A stretch of DNA of 6,808 bases from Myxococcales bacterium (GTDB lineage: Bacteria > Myxococcota_A > Polyangia > Nannocystales > Nannocystaceae), in assembly GCA_020431135.1 (NCBI GenBank), contig JAGQIT010000482.1, forward strand, positions 1 through 6,808, read 5' to 3'. How positions within the stretch are numbered: position 1 is the stretch's first letter; the number at the start of each line of letters is the position of its first letter. The position numbers and the translations under genes were made by a program. Of this stretch, positions 6,210 to 6,808 are shown one piece after another. The notes under the pieces were generated by a model. It was not told where the DNA came from. It searched no databases and worked only from the letters and a program-made list of their open reading frames with translations.

Positions 6210-6808
6210 GACGCCTTCGCCTTGGCCTGCTCTTCTGCGAGCTGGTTGAAGATGATGATCATGACGGTGCAGACGGTGATGCCGACGCCGTACTCGACGA
6301 GGGTCATGCCGAGGGCCTCGCCGTCGCCGGGGCTGAGCTTGTCGAGGACCGCGTAGTCGAGGAACTTGCCGCCGAGCGCGAGGCAGGCGACGCCGACCCC
6401 GGCGTAGAGGAGGACGCCGACGGCCGCGAGGACGTCGAGGGTCTTCGGCGCGATGATGCGATAGAGCGCGTTACGCCCGTAGATCAGCGCGTAGAGGATG
6501 AACGCCGTCGCCAGGATGACGCCGCCCTGGAAGCCGCCGCCCGGGCCGATCTCGCCGTGGGTGATGACGTAGAACCCGAAGACCAGGATGAACGGGATGA
6601 AGATCTTGGTCATCACCCGGAGGATCACCTGGCCGCGCAGGACCGCGCCCTCCTGCGGCGTGTTCTCCTCCTCGCGCGGGCGCCGGAGGAGCAGGATGAG
6701 GGCCATCCCGGCGGTGAAGATCACCGTGGTCTCGAACATCGTGTCGAAGCCGCGGTAGGCCGCGAGCAGCGAGGTCACGGAGTTCGGGACGTGGCCGTTG
6801 AAGTCGTC
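6206..6808 (-). CDS. mrpB: MrpB/MnhB-type antiporter subunit with MbhE-like N-terminus (5' end outside window)
   Basis: The frame is open to the right edge; 200 residues are visible and the start lies beyond it. A GTG at 6778 could be called a start, but the ten residues before it (DDFNGHVPNS) continue the family pattern, so it is internal. The first part, NSVTSLLAAYRGFDTMFETT followed by a hydrophobic helix, matches the end of MrpA and MbhE (N-VT--L--YR-FDT--E). After a charged linker (RRPREEE) comes the MnhB domain: a helix at about 62-82, then HGEIGPGGGFQGGV with its PGGGFQGG signature (visible residues 89-96), two further helices, and a final helix near EYGVGITVCTVMIIIF. In Mrp and MBH complexes the B/F subunit packs against C and D and is required for antiport. 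It overlaps mrpC by 4 bases. The unseen upstream part may hold more MrpA-like helices. Confidence 0.88.
   Translation of the reverse strand, partial: DDFNGHVPNSVTSLLAAYRGFDTMFETTVIFTAGMALILLLRRPREEENTPQEGAVLRGQVILRVMTKIFIPFILVFGFYVITHGEIGPGGGFQGGVILATAFILYALIYGRNALYRIIAPKTLDVLAAVGVLLYAGVGVACLALGGKFLDYAVLDKLSPGDGEALGMTLVEYGVGITVCTVMIIIFNQLAEEQAKAKAS

Noticed and set aside
6776..6778. GTG as the start of the MrpB-type gene
   Set aside because: The frame continues to the window edge and the residues before it fit the MrpA-tail/MbhE pattern, so the gene is 5'-truncated by the window.
678..6808. Operon as part of complex I (nuoK-L-M-N)
   Set aside because: The PGGGFQGG MnhB domain and the MbhE-like segment do not occur in Nuo, and nuoH/I/J are absent from the expected places.

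Overview
The window is GC-rich bacterial DNA, roughly two-thirds G+C by eye, with third codon positions almost always G or C. The codon bias and tightly overlapping genes fit a high-GC Gram-negative-type lineage such as Myxococcota, Acidobacteriota, Planctomycetota or a former deltaproteobacterial group. No marker here fixes the taxon.

Layout: positions 1-351 (+) are the 3' end of a gene for a TPR-containing protein. Positions 352-677 are a non-coding gap between converging genes, with a strong hairpin at 634-657 that probably ends the leftward operon. Positions 678-6808 (all on the minus strand) are the distal part of one operon of six overlapping membrane-protein genes. In transcription order they are: an MrpB/MnhB-type subunit whose N-terminal part looks like the MrpA C-terminus/MbhE (5' end beyond the right edge); an MrpC/MbhG-type subunit; two canonical MrpD/NuoN/NuoM-type antiporter subunits (D1, D2); an unrecognised 97-residue two-helix protein; and a third, divergent antiporter subunit (D3) with a long C-terminal extension.

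How the genes work together: subunit content and order (MbhE-like/MbhF-B, MbhG-C, MbhH-D) match the Mrp antiporter and the membrane arm of MBH/MBS-type complexes, not complex I. The likely product is a membrane complex that exchanges or pumps H+ and Na+. It has three proton-channel-like subunits plus the small B and C subunits. No hydrogenase, NADH dehydrogenase or other redox subunit is in the window. The operon ends after D3, so any electron-input partner or the remaining Mrp subunits (E, F, G, A-like) must lie upstream, beyond the right edge, or elsewhere.

The parts most worth a second look are the 97-residue protein between D2 and D3, the histidine-rich loop of D2 (11 His in 33 residues), the loss of the TM7 lysine in D3, and the D3 C-terminal extension. 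I saw no tRNA, rRNA, CRISPR or mobile element.
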